64,000 bases of DNA, taken from NCBI RefSeq assembly GCF_000017805.1, contig NC_009767.1, forward strand, positions 5,562,001 to 5,626,000. The letters run 5' to 3'. Shown piece after piece: positions 53,094 to 60,961 of this stretch. The stretch is from Roseiflexus castenholzii DSM 13941. Its GTDB lineage: Bacteria; Chloroflexota; Chloroflexia; Chloroflexales; Roseiflexaceae. The translations under genes and the position numbers were made by a program. The notes beneath the pieces are model-generated. The model had not been told where the DNA came from and made no database searches. It saw only the letters and a program-made list of their open reading frames with translations. Position 1 is the first letter of the stretch; each line of letters begins with the position of its first letter.

Positions 53094-53485
53094 ATGTGGG
53101 CGGGTGAGCGGTGAGCGGTGAGAGACGAGAAGGCGAGTGGTGAGCGGCGAGCGGGGTGGCAGGTGCGAAGGTTGCAGGTTGCAGGCATCCATGACCGGTA
53201 GGAGCGCACGGCGGTGCGCCCGTGGAAACGTTGCACGTTTTTGGTCACGCAAAGGCGCGAAGGCGCGGAATTGAAGGAGGGAAGGTTGCAGGTTGAACGT
53301 AGATCTGTTGCAACGCAACGGCTGTAGCGTGAGATGAAAGGCAAGAAGGTTATGGGTTGAAGGCGGGTGATCGTTGCATGTTGAAAGTTGCACGTTGCAC
53401 GTTCTACCACCTGACCCCCAAACCCTTGACCCTCCCCTCGGTTCTCGGTTCTCAGTTCTCAGTTCCTGGTTCAAGGAGAAGAGAC
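53094..53485 (+). other. Low-complexity gap before cbiM
   Basis: This 392-base stretch is built from short words: GAGCGGTGAG repeats (53103-53155), GGTTGCAGGTTGCAGG (53166-53183), GCAAAGGCGCGAAGGCGCGG and, near the end, GGTTCTCGGTTCTCAGTTCT (53440-53470). The last family also occurs near 24400 and 35820. I see no gene and no cobalamin-riboswitch core. Confidence 0.6.
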
Positions 53486-54472
53486 ATGGGCGCAACCACC
53501 GGTCACATTCCTGGCGCACAATGGTCGCTCTTCGGAGCGGAACTGCACATTCCGGACGGTTTCCTCAACCTGCCGATCTCGATTGTCTGCTGGATCGGCG
53601 CGATTGCGCTCATTGCATTTGCCACCCAACGCGCGCAACGCACGCTCGATGAGCGCCAGATGCCGCTGATGGGCATCATGGCAGCGTTCATTTTTGCGGC
53701 GCAGATGATCAACTTCCCGGTCGCCGGCGGAACGTCGGGGCACCTGCTCGGCGGTGTGCTGGCAGCGGTCACGCTCGGTCCGTGGGCGGGGATTCTGGTG
53801 ATGACCGCCGTAATCGCCGTGCAGGCGCTGCTCTTCCAGGATGGTGGGCTGCTGGTAATGGGGGCGAACATTTTGAACATGGGGTTAATCACGGCGTTGA
53901 TCGGCTATGGACTGTATCGCAGCGTTATTCATCAGCGTCCGGCGATTCGCCTGGCAGTCATTGGCGTGGCAGCCTGGCTTTCGGTGATGGGCGCTGCGCT
54001 GGCGACATCGCTGCAACTCTGGTTGAGCGGCACAGTTCCGCTCGAGGTGGTAATCCCGGCGATGATGAGCGTGCATGCACTGATCGGCATCGGCGAGGCG
54101 CTGATCACGGTCGTGGCAGTGTCATTCATTCTCCGCACACGCCCGGAACGTATGGCAACCGATGCGCAGCGCAGCGGCGCTGACCGCGGCTGGATCATTG
54201 GCGGCGCACTTGCCGCGCTCATCGTGGTCGTGTTGTCGCCGCTCGCCTCCGCCAACCCGGACGGTCTCGAGCGCGTGGCGGAGGATATGGGCTTTATCGA
54301 TCTGGGGCAAAGCGCACCGTATGAGATTATTCCCGACTATACCGTACCCTTCCTTGGCGAAACGCCGCTCTCGACAATTGTAGCAGGCATTATCGGGGCG
54401 CTGGTCGTCACTGTGGTCGTCGTCCTTATCGCACAGGCAGTGCGAAGCCGGCAGGCAGGGATCAGGAGTTAG
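53486..54472 (+). CDS. cbiM: Energy-coupling factor transporter S component for Co/Ni (CbiM with CbiN/PDGLE domain)
   Basis: A cobalt or nickel uptake subunit of an ECF transporter. HIPDGFLNLPISIVCWIGAI is the CbiM signature, and PVAGGTSGHLLGGVLAAVTL holds the metal-site histidine. After six or so helices a C-terminal CbiN-like part begins with LASANPDGLERVAEDMGFID (PDGLE) and ends in one more helix. ATG 53486 has AAGGAG upstream and gives 19 extra residues before HIPDGFL. In the family, Met-His at the very N-terminus binds the metal. Here CTG at 53543 directly precedes the His codon, with GGAG five bases upstream, and may be the true start. Confidence 0.88.
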   Translation: MGATTGHIPGAQWSLFGAELHIPDGFLNLPISIVCWIGAIALIAFATQRAQRTLDERQMPLMGIMAAFIFAAQMINFPVAGGTSGHLLGGVLAAVTLGPWAGILVMTAVIAVQALLFQDGGLLVMGANILNMGLITALIGYGLYRSVIHQRPAIRLAVIGVAAWLSVMGAALATSLQLWLSGTVPLEVVIPAMMSVHALIGIGEALITVVAVSFILRTRPERMATDAQRSGADRGWIIGGALAALIVVVLSPLASANPDGLERVAEDMGFIDLGQSAPYEIIPDYTVPFLGETPLSTIVAGIIGALVVTVVVVLIAQAVRSRQAGIRS

Positions 54473-54494
54473 GTTCGTGGTTCATGGCGCTTCT

Positions 54495-55286
54495 ATGACA
54501 CACACCCACCTGTCCGATCGCTATCAGGACGGCACGAGCATCGTTCATCGGCTCGATCCACGAGTCAAGGTGATCGTGACCCTTCTGTTCATCATGTCGA
54601 ACGTGTTGTTGCCCGATGGTGCATGGACGGCATTCGCGTTATCGCTGGGGTTGGTAACGCTGGTCTGCACGCTGGCAGGATTCGGCGCGCTCTTCGCGCT
54701 GAAACGGTCGTTTGTGGCGTTGCCGTTCGTGCTTGTTGCCATCACCGTCCTGTTTACCACACCAGGGCGAACGGTCGCTGGCTGGCAGATCGGCGACAGC
54801 GCACTTATCGTAACCGATGCAGGGGCGACGCGCTTTTTCAGCATTCTGGCGCGCAGCTGGATTTCGGTGCAGATGGCGATTGCGCTGACGGCGGTCACAA
54901 ACATCCCCGACCTGCTTCACGCCCTGCGGCATTTGCGCGTTCCTGCGCTCCTGGTTGGCGTCATGGGGTTTATGCTGCGCTACCTGGACGTTCTGACTGA
55001 CGAGGCGCTACGGTTGATGCGCGCGCGCGATGCGCGCAGCGTGGGAAGCGGCGGTTCGCTTGTCTGGCGCGCGCAGGTGGCAGGGTATATGGTCGGTCAA
55101 CTCTTTCTGCGCACATATGAACGCAGTGAACGGGTGTATCAGGCAATGCTGGCGCGCGGTTTCGACGGACGCTTCCTGACGACCAATCCACACCAGATGC
55201 GCGAACATGACTGGTGGGCGCTGGCAGTCGCGGTCGTGGCGCTGGCGCTGGTGCATGCGGCGGGATATGCGCTGCGGATGTCATGA
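54495..55286 (+). CDS. cbiQ: ECF transporter transmembrane (T) component CbiQ
   Basis: A 263-aa coupling subunit for the Co/Ni ECF transporter. SIVHRLDPRVKVIVTLLFIM at the N-terminus, VLTDEALRLMRARDARS (Ala-Arg-x-x-x) and YERSERVYQAMLARGFDGRF (second coupling helix) contact the ATPase. ATG 54495 (MTHTHLSDRY) is chosen over 54477. It is 22 bases after cbiM. The cbiO ATPase gene that normally follows is missing from the window; a MITE copy lies downstream instead. Confidence 0.9.
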   Translation: MTHTHLSDRYQDGTSIVHRLDPRVKVIVTLLFIMSNVLLPDGAWTAFALSLGLVTLVCTLAGFGALFALKRSFVALPFVLVAITVLFTTPGRTVAGWQIGDSALIVTDAGATRFFSILARSWISVQMAIALTAVTNIPDLLHALRHLRVPALLVGVMGFMLRYLDVLTDEALRLMRARDARSVGSGGSLVWRAQVAGYMVGQLFLRTYERSERVYQAMLARGFDGRFLTTNPHQMREHDWWALAVAVVALALVHAAGYALRMS

Positions 55287-55358
55287 CAAAACGCCAACGA
55301 GGATGGACAGACTATCGTCTGGTGATGTACGATTCCGGCGCCGTCGCGCCTTTGGGTA

Positions 55359-55639
55359 ATACTAATGACGATTGACGATGCCGCCTTCGTGTCATTCCGA
55401 GCGCAGCGAGGAATCTCAGCAGGTCGCGCCAGACCCCTCGCGCTGCTCGGGGTGACAATTTCCTGATGACTGACGCGGAGAAACTCGAACTGGAGTTGGG
55501 TCGCGCCAGACCCCTCGCGCTGCTCGGGGTGACAATTTCCTGATGACTGACGCGGAGAAACTCGAACTGGAGTTGGGTCGCGCCAGACCCCTCGCGCTGC
55601 TCGGGGTGACCGTGCCGGATGTTCACAGGTCATTGGTAT
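55359..55639 (+). mobile_element. MITE-like element, copy I, with 77-bp internal tandem repeat
   Basis: Left end ATACTAATGAC (one mismatch), right end GTCATTGGTAT (55629-55639). GTCGCGCCAGACCCCTCG recurs at 55423, 55500 and 55577, a 77-base period. The right end fuses with flanking AAT to make TGG-TATAAT. Confidence 0.82.
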
Positions 55640-55642
55640 AAT
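55634..55642 (+). promoter_or_regulatory. Repeat-derived extended -10 promoter for the P450 gene
   Basis: TGG-TATAAT straddles the right boundary of MITE copy I: TGGTAT belongs to the element and AAT to the flank. It is 38 bases before ATG 55680 and is the only obvious promoter for the P450 gene. Confidence 0.55.
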
Positions 55643-55679
55643 AGGATAGATCAGGGCGCCGGATGGAGAACCTGCCGAT

Positions 55680-56876
55680 ATGACCGAATCCATTGCTGCG
55701 GAACTGGCAACCCCAACATTTCTTGCCGATCCCTATCCTGTTTACCGGCGCCTGATCGCGCAAACGCCGGTGTTCTGGCTGCCGCATAGCAATGCGCCAG
55801 GCGGGATGTGGTGCGTTGCGCGCTATGACCACGTTACTTTCATTCTGCACCAGGCGCCGATCTTCAAGGATACAAGCCGCATCGCTCCGCCCGACCGTCT
55901 CACTCCGCTCGACCGGGCAATGTTGCAGCGCGACCCGCCCGACCATACACGCCTGCGGCGACTGGCGAGCCATGCGTTTACGCCGCGTCGCATCCAGAGT
56001 CTCGAACCGCACATCGAGCAGATGAGCCTGGAACTGCTCACGCGCATCCGCGAACGCAGCACGGCGGATTTTATTGCAGACTATGCCCGTCCCCTGCCGA
56101 TTATGGTTATTGCTGAACTGCTCGGAGTGCCGTTCGAGGATCACGACCGGTTCAGCGCCTGGTCGGATCAGATCATGACCGGAAGCGACTCGGTGCTTGG
56201 CGGCGAGGAAGCGGCACGCGCGTCACAGGAGGCGATGGCGTCGCTGGTCGCTTATTTCACGTCGCTCATCGAGCGGCGTCGCCGGCAACCGCGCGATGAC
56301 CTGATCAGCGCACTGATCGCCGCGCGCGACGCCGAAGATCGCCTGAGCGAGGATGAACTGCTGGGGATGTGCGTCCTGCTCCTGATTGCCGGTCACGAAA
56401 CGACAGTGAACCTGATCGGCAACGGATTGTTAACGCTGCTGCGCCACCCGGATCAACTGGCGTTGCTGCGACGCCATTCAGAATACCTGACCCCCGCAAT
56501 TGAAGAGATGTTGCGTTTTGAAAGTCCGGTGCAGCGCTCGACTCCACGTTTTGCCGCCGAGTCATTCGAGATCGAGGGGCAGCGGATCGAAGCGGGGCAG
56601 CAGATCAGTCTGATGTTCGGCGCCGCTAACCGTGACCCGGCGTACTTTCCCGATCCAGACCGCTTCGATGTGACGCGCCATCCCAATCCGCATGTGGGGT
56701 TTGGGTCAGGTATTCACTACTGCCTGGGCGCACCGCTGGCGCGCATCGAGGCGCGAGTAGCGTTCAGCCACATTCTGGAGCATCTGCCGACCATCCGCCT
56801 GGCGACCGATCAACCGGAGTGGAAACCTGTCACCTGGCTGCGGGGGCTGAGGCGTCTGCCGGTCAGATGTGATTAG
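55680..56876 (+). CDS. Cytochrome P450 (bacterial class I type)
   Basis: A 398-aa haem monooxygenase. The I-helix reads CVLLLIAGHETTVNLIGNGL (the acid-alcohol pair is E-T), the K-helix EEMLRFESPVQRSTPRFA holds ExxR, and FGSGIHYCLGAPLARIEARV holds the haem-thiolate cysteine. Soluble, no membrane anchor. Substrate unknown; redox partners are not in the window. The stop overlaps the end of the DtxR-like gene on the opposite strand by four bases. Confidence 0.92.
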   Translation: MTESIAAELATPTFLADPYPVYRRLIAQTPVFWLPHSNAPGGMWCVARYDHVTFILHQAPIFKDTSRIAPPDRLTPLDRAMLQRDPPDHTRLRRLASHAFTPRRIQSLEPHIEQMSLELLTRIRERSTADFIADYARPLPIMVIAELLGVPFEDHDRFSAWSDQIMTGSDSVLGGEEAARASQEAMASLVAYFTSLIERRRRQPRDDLISALIAARDAEDRLSEDELLGMCVLLLIAGHETTVNLIGNGLLTLLRHPDQLALLRRHSEYLTPAIEEMLRFESPVQRSTPRFAAESFEIEGQRIEAGQQISLMFGAANRDPAYFPDPDRFDVTRHPNPHVGFGSGIHYCLGAPLARIEARVAFSHILEHLPTIRLATDQPEWKPVTWLRGLRRLPVRCD

Positions 56877-57583
56877 AGTTTGCTCCGTCCCCAGAGGAAG
56901 CGCGCGATCCGGCGCGAGAGCACGATCCGCCGGTCAGCCCGTTGCACAACCAATCCATCGTGCGTATCGGGACGACGGATCAGCGGCGTTCCGGGTCGCA
57001 ACCCGCGCGTCCAGAGAAACTGGAGCGCACAACTGTCTTCGCCGGCTTCCTCGTCGATCCGCGAGATAATGAACCAGGAATTGAGCGGAGTCGTGACGAG
57101 CAGTTGTTCATCGGGATGCACGTCGCTGCGTCCAGGGACAGGATTTCCATACGGACAGGTTGTTGCATCGGCGGTCAGCGCCTCGATTCGCGCTTCCATG
57201 AGCGGCGAGAGGAGCGGTTCGAGATGTTTTGCCTCGCGGTACACTTCGTGCCATGGCACTTTGAGCGTATCATAGAGGAAACGTTCGAGGAGGCGACGAC
57301 GGCGAAGGATCTGCGCGCCAGCCGCTGCGCCTTCGTCGGTCAGATGAAGAACATGGGTATCGTCGCACCAGATCAGGCGCTTCTGTTCCAGGCGTCGCAA
57401 CGCAAGCGTCACTGACGGCGGCAGGGCGCGCGCTCGCAGCCAGTGAACGACCTGCGCAGCCATAACCGGCTCGCGCCGTTCGCTTAATACCGTCACAACA
57501 TCGAGACAATCGCGTTCAATGTCTTCCGTACCGTTGCTGTCGGTTCCGTCGATACCGGTCAGTTGCACGATCCGTAATGGCAT
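56873..57583 (-). CDS. DtxR-family-like regulator with altered metal ligands
   Basis: A 236-aa protein. The N-terminal winged helix (CLDVVTVLSERREPVMAAQV, LALRRLEQKRLIWCDDTHVL, LTDEGAAAGAQILRRRRLLE) is followed by the dimerisation domain with EVYREAKHLEPLLSPLMEAR and TCPYGNPVPGR, and a FeoA/SH3-like end. DtxR/MntR repress iron or manganese uptake genes. By hand alignment to DtxR, Cys102 is Lys and His106 is Pro here, so the usual regulatory metal site looks damaged. It is convergent with the P450 gene. Confidence 0.8.
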   Translation of the reverse strand: MPLRIVQLTGIDGTDSNGTEDIERDCLDVVTVLSERREPVMAAQVVHWLRARALPPSVTLALRRLEQKRLIWCDDTHVLHLTDEGAAAGAQILRRRRLLERFLYDTLKVPWHEVYREAKHLEPLLSPLMEARIEALTADATTCPYGNPVPGRSDVHPDEQLLVTTPLNSWFIISRIDEEAGEDSCALQFLWTRGLRPGTPLIRRPDTHDGLVVQRADRRIVLSRRIARFLWGRSKL

Positions 57584-57668
57584 GCCATTCCTCGAATGTT
57601 TGTGCGTCCGATTGACTGCGCGCGGCGCAAGGCGTAGCCAGCGGCGTCAATGCGCCCTGCACGGACTT

Positions 57669-57818
57669 ATACCAATGACGATTGACGATGCCGCATGCTG
57701 GTCATTCCGAGCCCTTCGCTTCGCTCAGGGTAAACGCAGCGCGGAATCTGCGCGGGTCGCGCACGACCCCTCGCGCTGCTCGGGGTGACCATGCCGGATG
57801 GTCACCGGTCATTGGTAT
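57669..57818 (+). mobile_element. MITE-like element, copy J
   Basis: ATACCAATGAC at 57669 to GTCATTGGTAT at 57808-57818. Compact 150-base form between the DtxR-like gene and a hypothetical gene. Confidence 0.8.
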
Positions 57819-57845
57819 TACGTGCGTCCTGGCGATTTTCACCCA

Positions 57846-58379
57846 CTACCGGCTTTCACCGTCGAGCATGCGCTCGATCCGCGCGCGCATCGCGGCATCG
57901 GCATGCCCGCTCTCGCGCGCGCCAACGCAGAGACAATACACGCCACTTCCAGCTTCATGGCGAACCTCGATCCGATAGACGCCGGCCGATGGCAATGGCG
58001 GCACGTAGGACTGGACCAGGCGATAGGCGCGTCCGGCAATCGTCAGCGGCGAGAGATGCATGTCGGGCGCCAACCCGTCTGTGGGAAAACCGGGACCGGA
58101 GAGGACCATATGCGCCCTGAAGCCGGACTGGTGCTCCTTTTCGGGAATGAGCAGCATGGCACGAACACCGATCATTGCGGGAACTGAAAACGTGTAGTAC
58201 GCACGCGGCGCTGCCACGCTGAGGCGGCCGTAGATCGCCTGAGCAAGTGTGGGATCGCGAATGACGAATGGCGCTGCCGGATCGTGCGAACCATCCTCAT
58301 TGGCGATGCCCAGGTGCAACCGCGCCAGCGTCAGCAGCGCCGTCAGCAGCGCGAAGGAAGCGAGAAAGAACGCAATCAT
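57846..58379 (-). CDS. Hypothetical protein with N-terminal membrane segment
   Basis: A 177-aa protein. MIAFFLASFALLTALLTLAR is a signal anchor. The outside part includes YYTFSVPAMIGVRAMLLIPE, HMVLSGPGFP and YRIEVRHEAGSGVYCLCVGA, a beta-rich sequence without a known family. ATGA overlap with the gene before it indicates a two-gene operon. Confidence 0.65.
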   Translation of the reverse strand: MIAFFLASFALLTALLTLARLHLGIANEDGSHDPAAPFVIRDPTLAQAIYGRLSVAAPRAYYTFSVPAMIGVRAMLLIPEKEHQSGFRAHMVLSGPGFPTDGLAPDMHLSPLTIAGRAYRLVQSYVPPLPSAGVYRIEVRHEAGSGVYCLCVGARESGHADAAMRARIERMLDGESR

Positions 58380-58801
58380 GCGAGCAATCGCCAGACATCA
58401 TAACCGAACGAACCAGCGATAATCGCCAAAATGGCGGCGGAGAGCGGCAGCATATCGAAGCGGTGCGGGTGGCGCGTGCGCCAGAGATAGCGCAGACCCG
58501 ACACCAGCAGCCAGAGCGCCACCAGGTCCAGCGCCATCGCAATCACCAGCGAGAAACTTCCTGCCAGCCCGATGAGCGGCAGCACAATCGGCAGAATCAG
58601 GTACTGCAACGTGCAGCGCAACCCGGAAATGACAAGTGCCAACCCAATGGTGCGCCCTTCCTTCGCTTCTTCCGGCATCACCTCTTCTTCGGCCTGCGGC
58701 GGCAGCGTCACAAAGAGCATCCGCGCCATTACGCGATCAACAGCATCTGCAACTGCCATGGCGGTGTCCGTTTCCAGGCCCCTTTCAGGCATGCGTTTCA
58801 C
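58376..58801 (-). CDS. Hypothetical membrane protein
   Basis: A 141-aa protein with three hydrophobic segments (TLQYLILPIVLPLIGLAGSF, SLVIAMALDLVALWLLVSGL, LPLSAAILAIIAGSFGYDVW) after a polar 50-residue start. No family recognised. An extended -10 box lies 27 bases before the ATG. First gene of a pair with 57846-58379. Confidence 0.65.
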   Translation of the reverse strand: MKRMPERGLETDTAMAVADAVDRVMARMLFVTLPPQAEEEVMPEEAKEGRTIGLALVISGLRCTLQYLILPIVLPLIGLAGSFSLVIAMALDLVALWLLVSGLRYLWRTRHPHRFDMLPLSAAILAIIAGSFGYDVWRLLA

Positions 58802-58827
58802 AAACTATCGATGATTCGGTCGGATGG

Positions 58828-58836
58828 ATTATAGCA
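58828..58836 (-). promoter_or_regulatory. Extended -10 promoter for the hypothetical pair
   Basis: Minus strand TGC-TATAAT, no clear -35. The remaining gap to 59156 contains nothing I recognise. Confidence 0.5.
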
Positions 58837-59156
58837 TGTATCGTTACCGCGCCGGATGCCCCTGACCTGCGACTCGCAAAACATAGAACATGCGCACGGC
58901 GATTCGGCATTCTGGCGCTGTGTCAGGCATCCTTGCGTCATACGGTCCCCTCATTGTCCCCGAAACGGTGGAAGCGCAAATGTTCGGCGCGCCTTTGGGA
59001 ATGCCTTCTGTACGCACCAACGTCGCCCCACCCTTGCCCACTTAGAGGGAACGGTTTCCATGACGAGGGATGGGCGCCGCACCTAAACACCCCTGTTGTT
59101 CTCACTCCCCTGAAAGCCGGGCATCCACCTGAACAAGCATGGTCGCCCGTGAAACG

Positions 59157-60137
59157 CTACACATCCCGACGGCGCCGGTGAATGTGCGCAATCAGAAATG
59201 ATACGATGCTCAGCATCACCAGAAGAGCGCCTATCGGCACTTCGCTCACCAGACCAAGGGACGGCGACAACGCCATCGCACCACGGACGGCGAGATCAAG
59301 GCCGACCAGCAGCACGGCGCCCAACAACCCGGCGGCGATCATCCGTTGCGCGCCAGACGAAGCGACAGCGCCAGCCCAACGCGCTGCAACCTGCCCGATC
59401 CAACCGAGAGCGCCGACGGCGACAACAACGGTGGCAACCGTCAGCGTCGCGCCTGCATAGCGCATCCAGGGCAGTCCTGGCTTCGCCGCGCTGACTGCAC
59501 CGACCGGCGCAGCAACGAGCAGCAGCACCCAGACGCTGCTCCAGGTCTGCCAGTCGCGCTGTTCCAGGCTGCCGAGGCACCAGCGCACCCAGGTAGCGAT
59601 CCGCACATCGCTTATCAGCAGCCCAAACGCCAGCGCAGGCGCAACCACTGCGATACTCAACCGGGCGACTCGACGCTGCCAGGTGCGCTGCAATCGGCGC
59701 TGCACAGCGATAAAAGCAGCAACGCCAATGCCACTGCCGAGCAGCGCTCCCGGCACGCTCCACTGCGCGCTTCCGGCAACAGTCAGCGCAACCGCTGCCC
59801 CCAGCGCGCTCAGGGACATCACGCCGCTCCACCCAGGATCGTGCGCCTCTTCATCGTCAGCGATTCGCCCAAGGGTCAGCGCCGCGAGCGCCGCCAGAGC
59901 GCCAGCGCAGCATCCCAGAAGCACCCTGGGCAACCGTATATTGAACAGAATGGCAGTCGCAATCGGGTCGGCGGATGGCGCAAAAACCACGGTCAGTAAT
60001 CGATCCGGCGTGAGCATCACTATGCCAAACGTCAGGCTCATCGCAAACAGAACGCAGAGCAGCACGCCGCCAAGCGCACCAAACCAGATAAACCCCTTCC
60101 TCGACGCACTCGATGGCCATCGAATTATCTGTTCCAT
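59157..60137 (-). CDS. FecCD-like permease-related membrane protein
   Basis: A 326-aa polytopic protein related to BtuC/FecCD permeases. IRLPRVLLGCCAGALAALAA keeps the N-terminal RLPR motif. The rest has about eight hydrophobic segments. Compared with the nearby 62492 permease it lacks clear later motifs (such as GLIVPHxxR), so it may be a divergent or inactive paralog. ATG 60137 follows AGGAGG. Confidence 0.7.
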   Translation of the reverse strand: MEQIIRWPSSASRKGFIWFGALGGVLLCVLFAMSLTFGIVMLTPDRLLTVVFAPSADPIATAILFNIRLPRVLLGCCAGALAALAALTLGRIADDEEAHDPGWSGVMSLSALGAAVALTVAGSAQWSVPGALLGSGIGVAAFIAVQRRLQRTWQRRVARLSIAVVAPALAFGLLISDVRIATWVRWCLGSLEQRDWQTWSSVWVLLLVAAPVGAVSAAKPGLPWMRYAGATLTVATVVVAVGALGWIGQVAARWAGAVASSGAQRMIAAGLLGAVLLVGLDLAVRGAMALSPSLGLVSEVPIGALLVMLSIVSFLIAHIHRRRRDV

Positions 60138-60257
60138 CGAATCCTCCTGAAGTCGTCGTCCATGCACAACGGCAAGCCGGCAGGATACTGTACAACGCGC
60201 CGCACTCGCTACCGTTGCGACATTCCGCATCCTGGCGACGATCCATCATCTGCCGGA

Positions 60258-60617
60258 TCACCCGTGCGCCCGAAACGGCTTGCCGCGCGGTTCGGGAGTC
60301 AGGTCGGGGCGGTTGGTGTCAAGCACGACCTCATGCAACTCCAGTTTGCTGGGGGCACTGAACGTTTCTGGAGGCAGACTGCCTGAGCGCGCGTGCCCCT
60401 GGCGGAACGCATCTGAACGCACCCAGTTCTCGAAGTGCTCTCGACTCTCCCAGACAGTCAGAACGATGTACGGGTCGCCGGGATTAACCGGACGCAACAA
60501 CTGATTGCTGACGAATCCAGGCATTCTATCGACCAGACCGGCGCGGTTGCGGAAGTTCTCTTCAAACAGATCGGCATAGTCGGGGTTGACGAAAATGCGG
60601 TTAGCGGTCGTCATCAT
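60258..60617 (-). CDS. Antibiotic biosynthesis monooxygenase / IsdG-like haem-degrading protein
   Basis: A 119-aa dimeric alpha-beta-barrel protein. MTTANRIFVNPDYADLFEEN holds an Asn at the IsdG Asn7 place. YIVLTVWESREHFENWVRSD gives the Trp, and AFRQGHARSG the axial His, so all three IsdG/HmoB-type residues are visible. It probably opens haem to release iron. ATG 60617 has AGAAGGAGG upstream; the open frame to 60749 overlaps the preceding gene and is not used. Neighbouring CcmC and FecCD genes support a haem link. Confidence 0.82.
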   Translation of the reverse strand: MMTTANRIFVNPDYADLFEENFRNRAGLVDRMPGFVSNQLLRPVNPGDPYIVLTVWESREHFENWVRSDAFRQGHARSGSLPPETFSAPSKLELHEVVLDTNRPDLTPEPRGKPFRAHG

Positions 60618-60649
60618 ACTCACTCCTCCTTCTGGCGGCACACCAGGCA

Positions 60650-60961
60650 TCATCCAACTGCTTTTGGGTTTGGTTTGATCCGGTTCAGCACTCTGAGCGT
60701 TTCGACGCATCCATACGTCAGAGCAACATACCATGCCATCCATAACCACTGATCGGCGGCAACGGATGGCGACTCTGGCACAGCAGCCGGTTGCGGCGTT
60801 GTGTCTTCCGGTCCCTGTGCGGCGCCGGGCGGATCGCTCGTCACATCGCGCCGCAGCGACCGCAGTTGCGCATGAACCTGCGCCAGGTACACAGCGATAG
60901 TCACCCAGACCAGCAACACCGTCGCCATCGAAATGTAGATTGCAGATGTACTTTCACTCAT
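60650..60961 (-). CDS. Small CcmD-like membrane protein
   Basis: A 103-aa protein. SAIYISMATVLLVWVTIAVY is one transmembrane helix near the N-terminus with a basic segment after it (LRSLRRDV), the CcmD/CcdA-associated layout. The C-terminal half has a second weaker hydrophobic stretch (WLWMAWYVALTYGCVETLRV). ATG overlaps the ccmC stop (ATGA), as ccmD does in other genomes. It may help CcmC release haem. Confidence 0.65.
   Translation of the reverse strand: MSESTSAIYISMATVLLVWVTIAVYLAQVHAQLRSLRRDVTSDPPGAAQGPEDTTPQPAAVPESPSVAADQWLWMAWYVALTYGCVETLRVLNRIKPNPKAVG

Noticed and set aside
53094..53485. Cobalamin riboswitch before cbiM
   Set aside because: The region is low-complexity and I could not find the conserved B12-box text or the expected core. 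A covariance-model search would be decisive.
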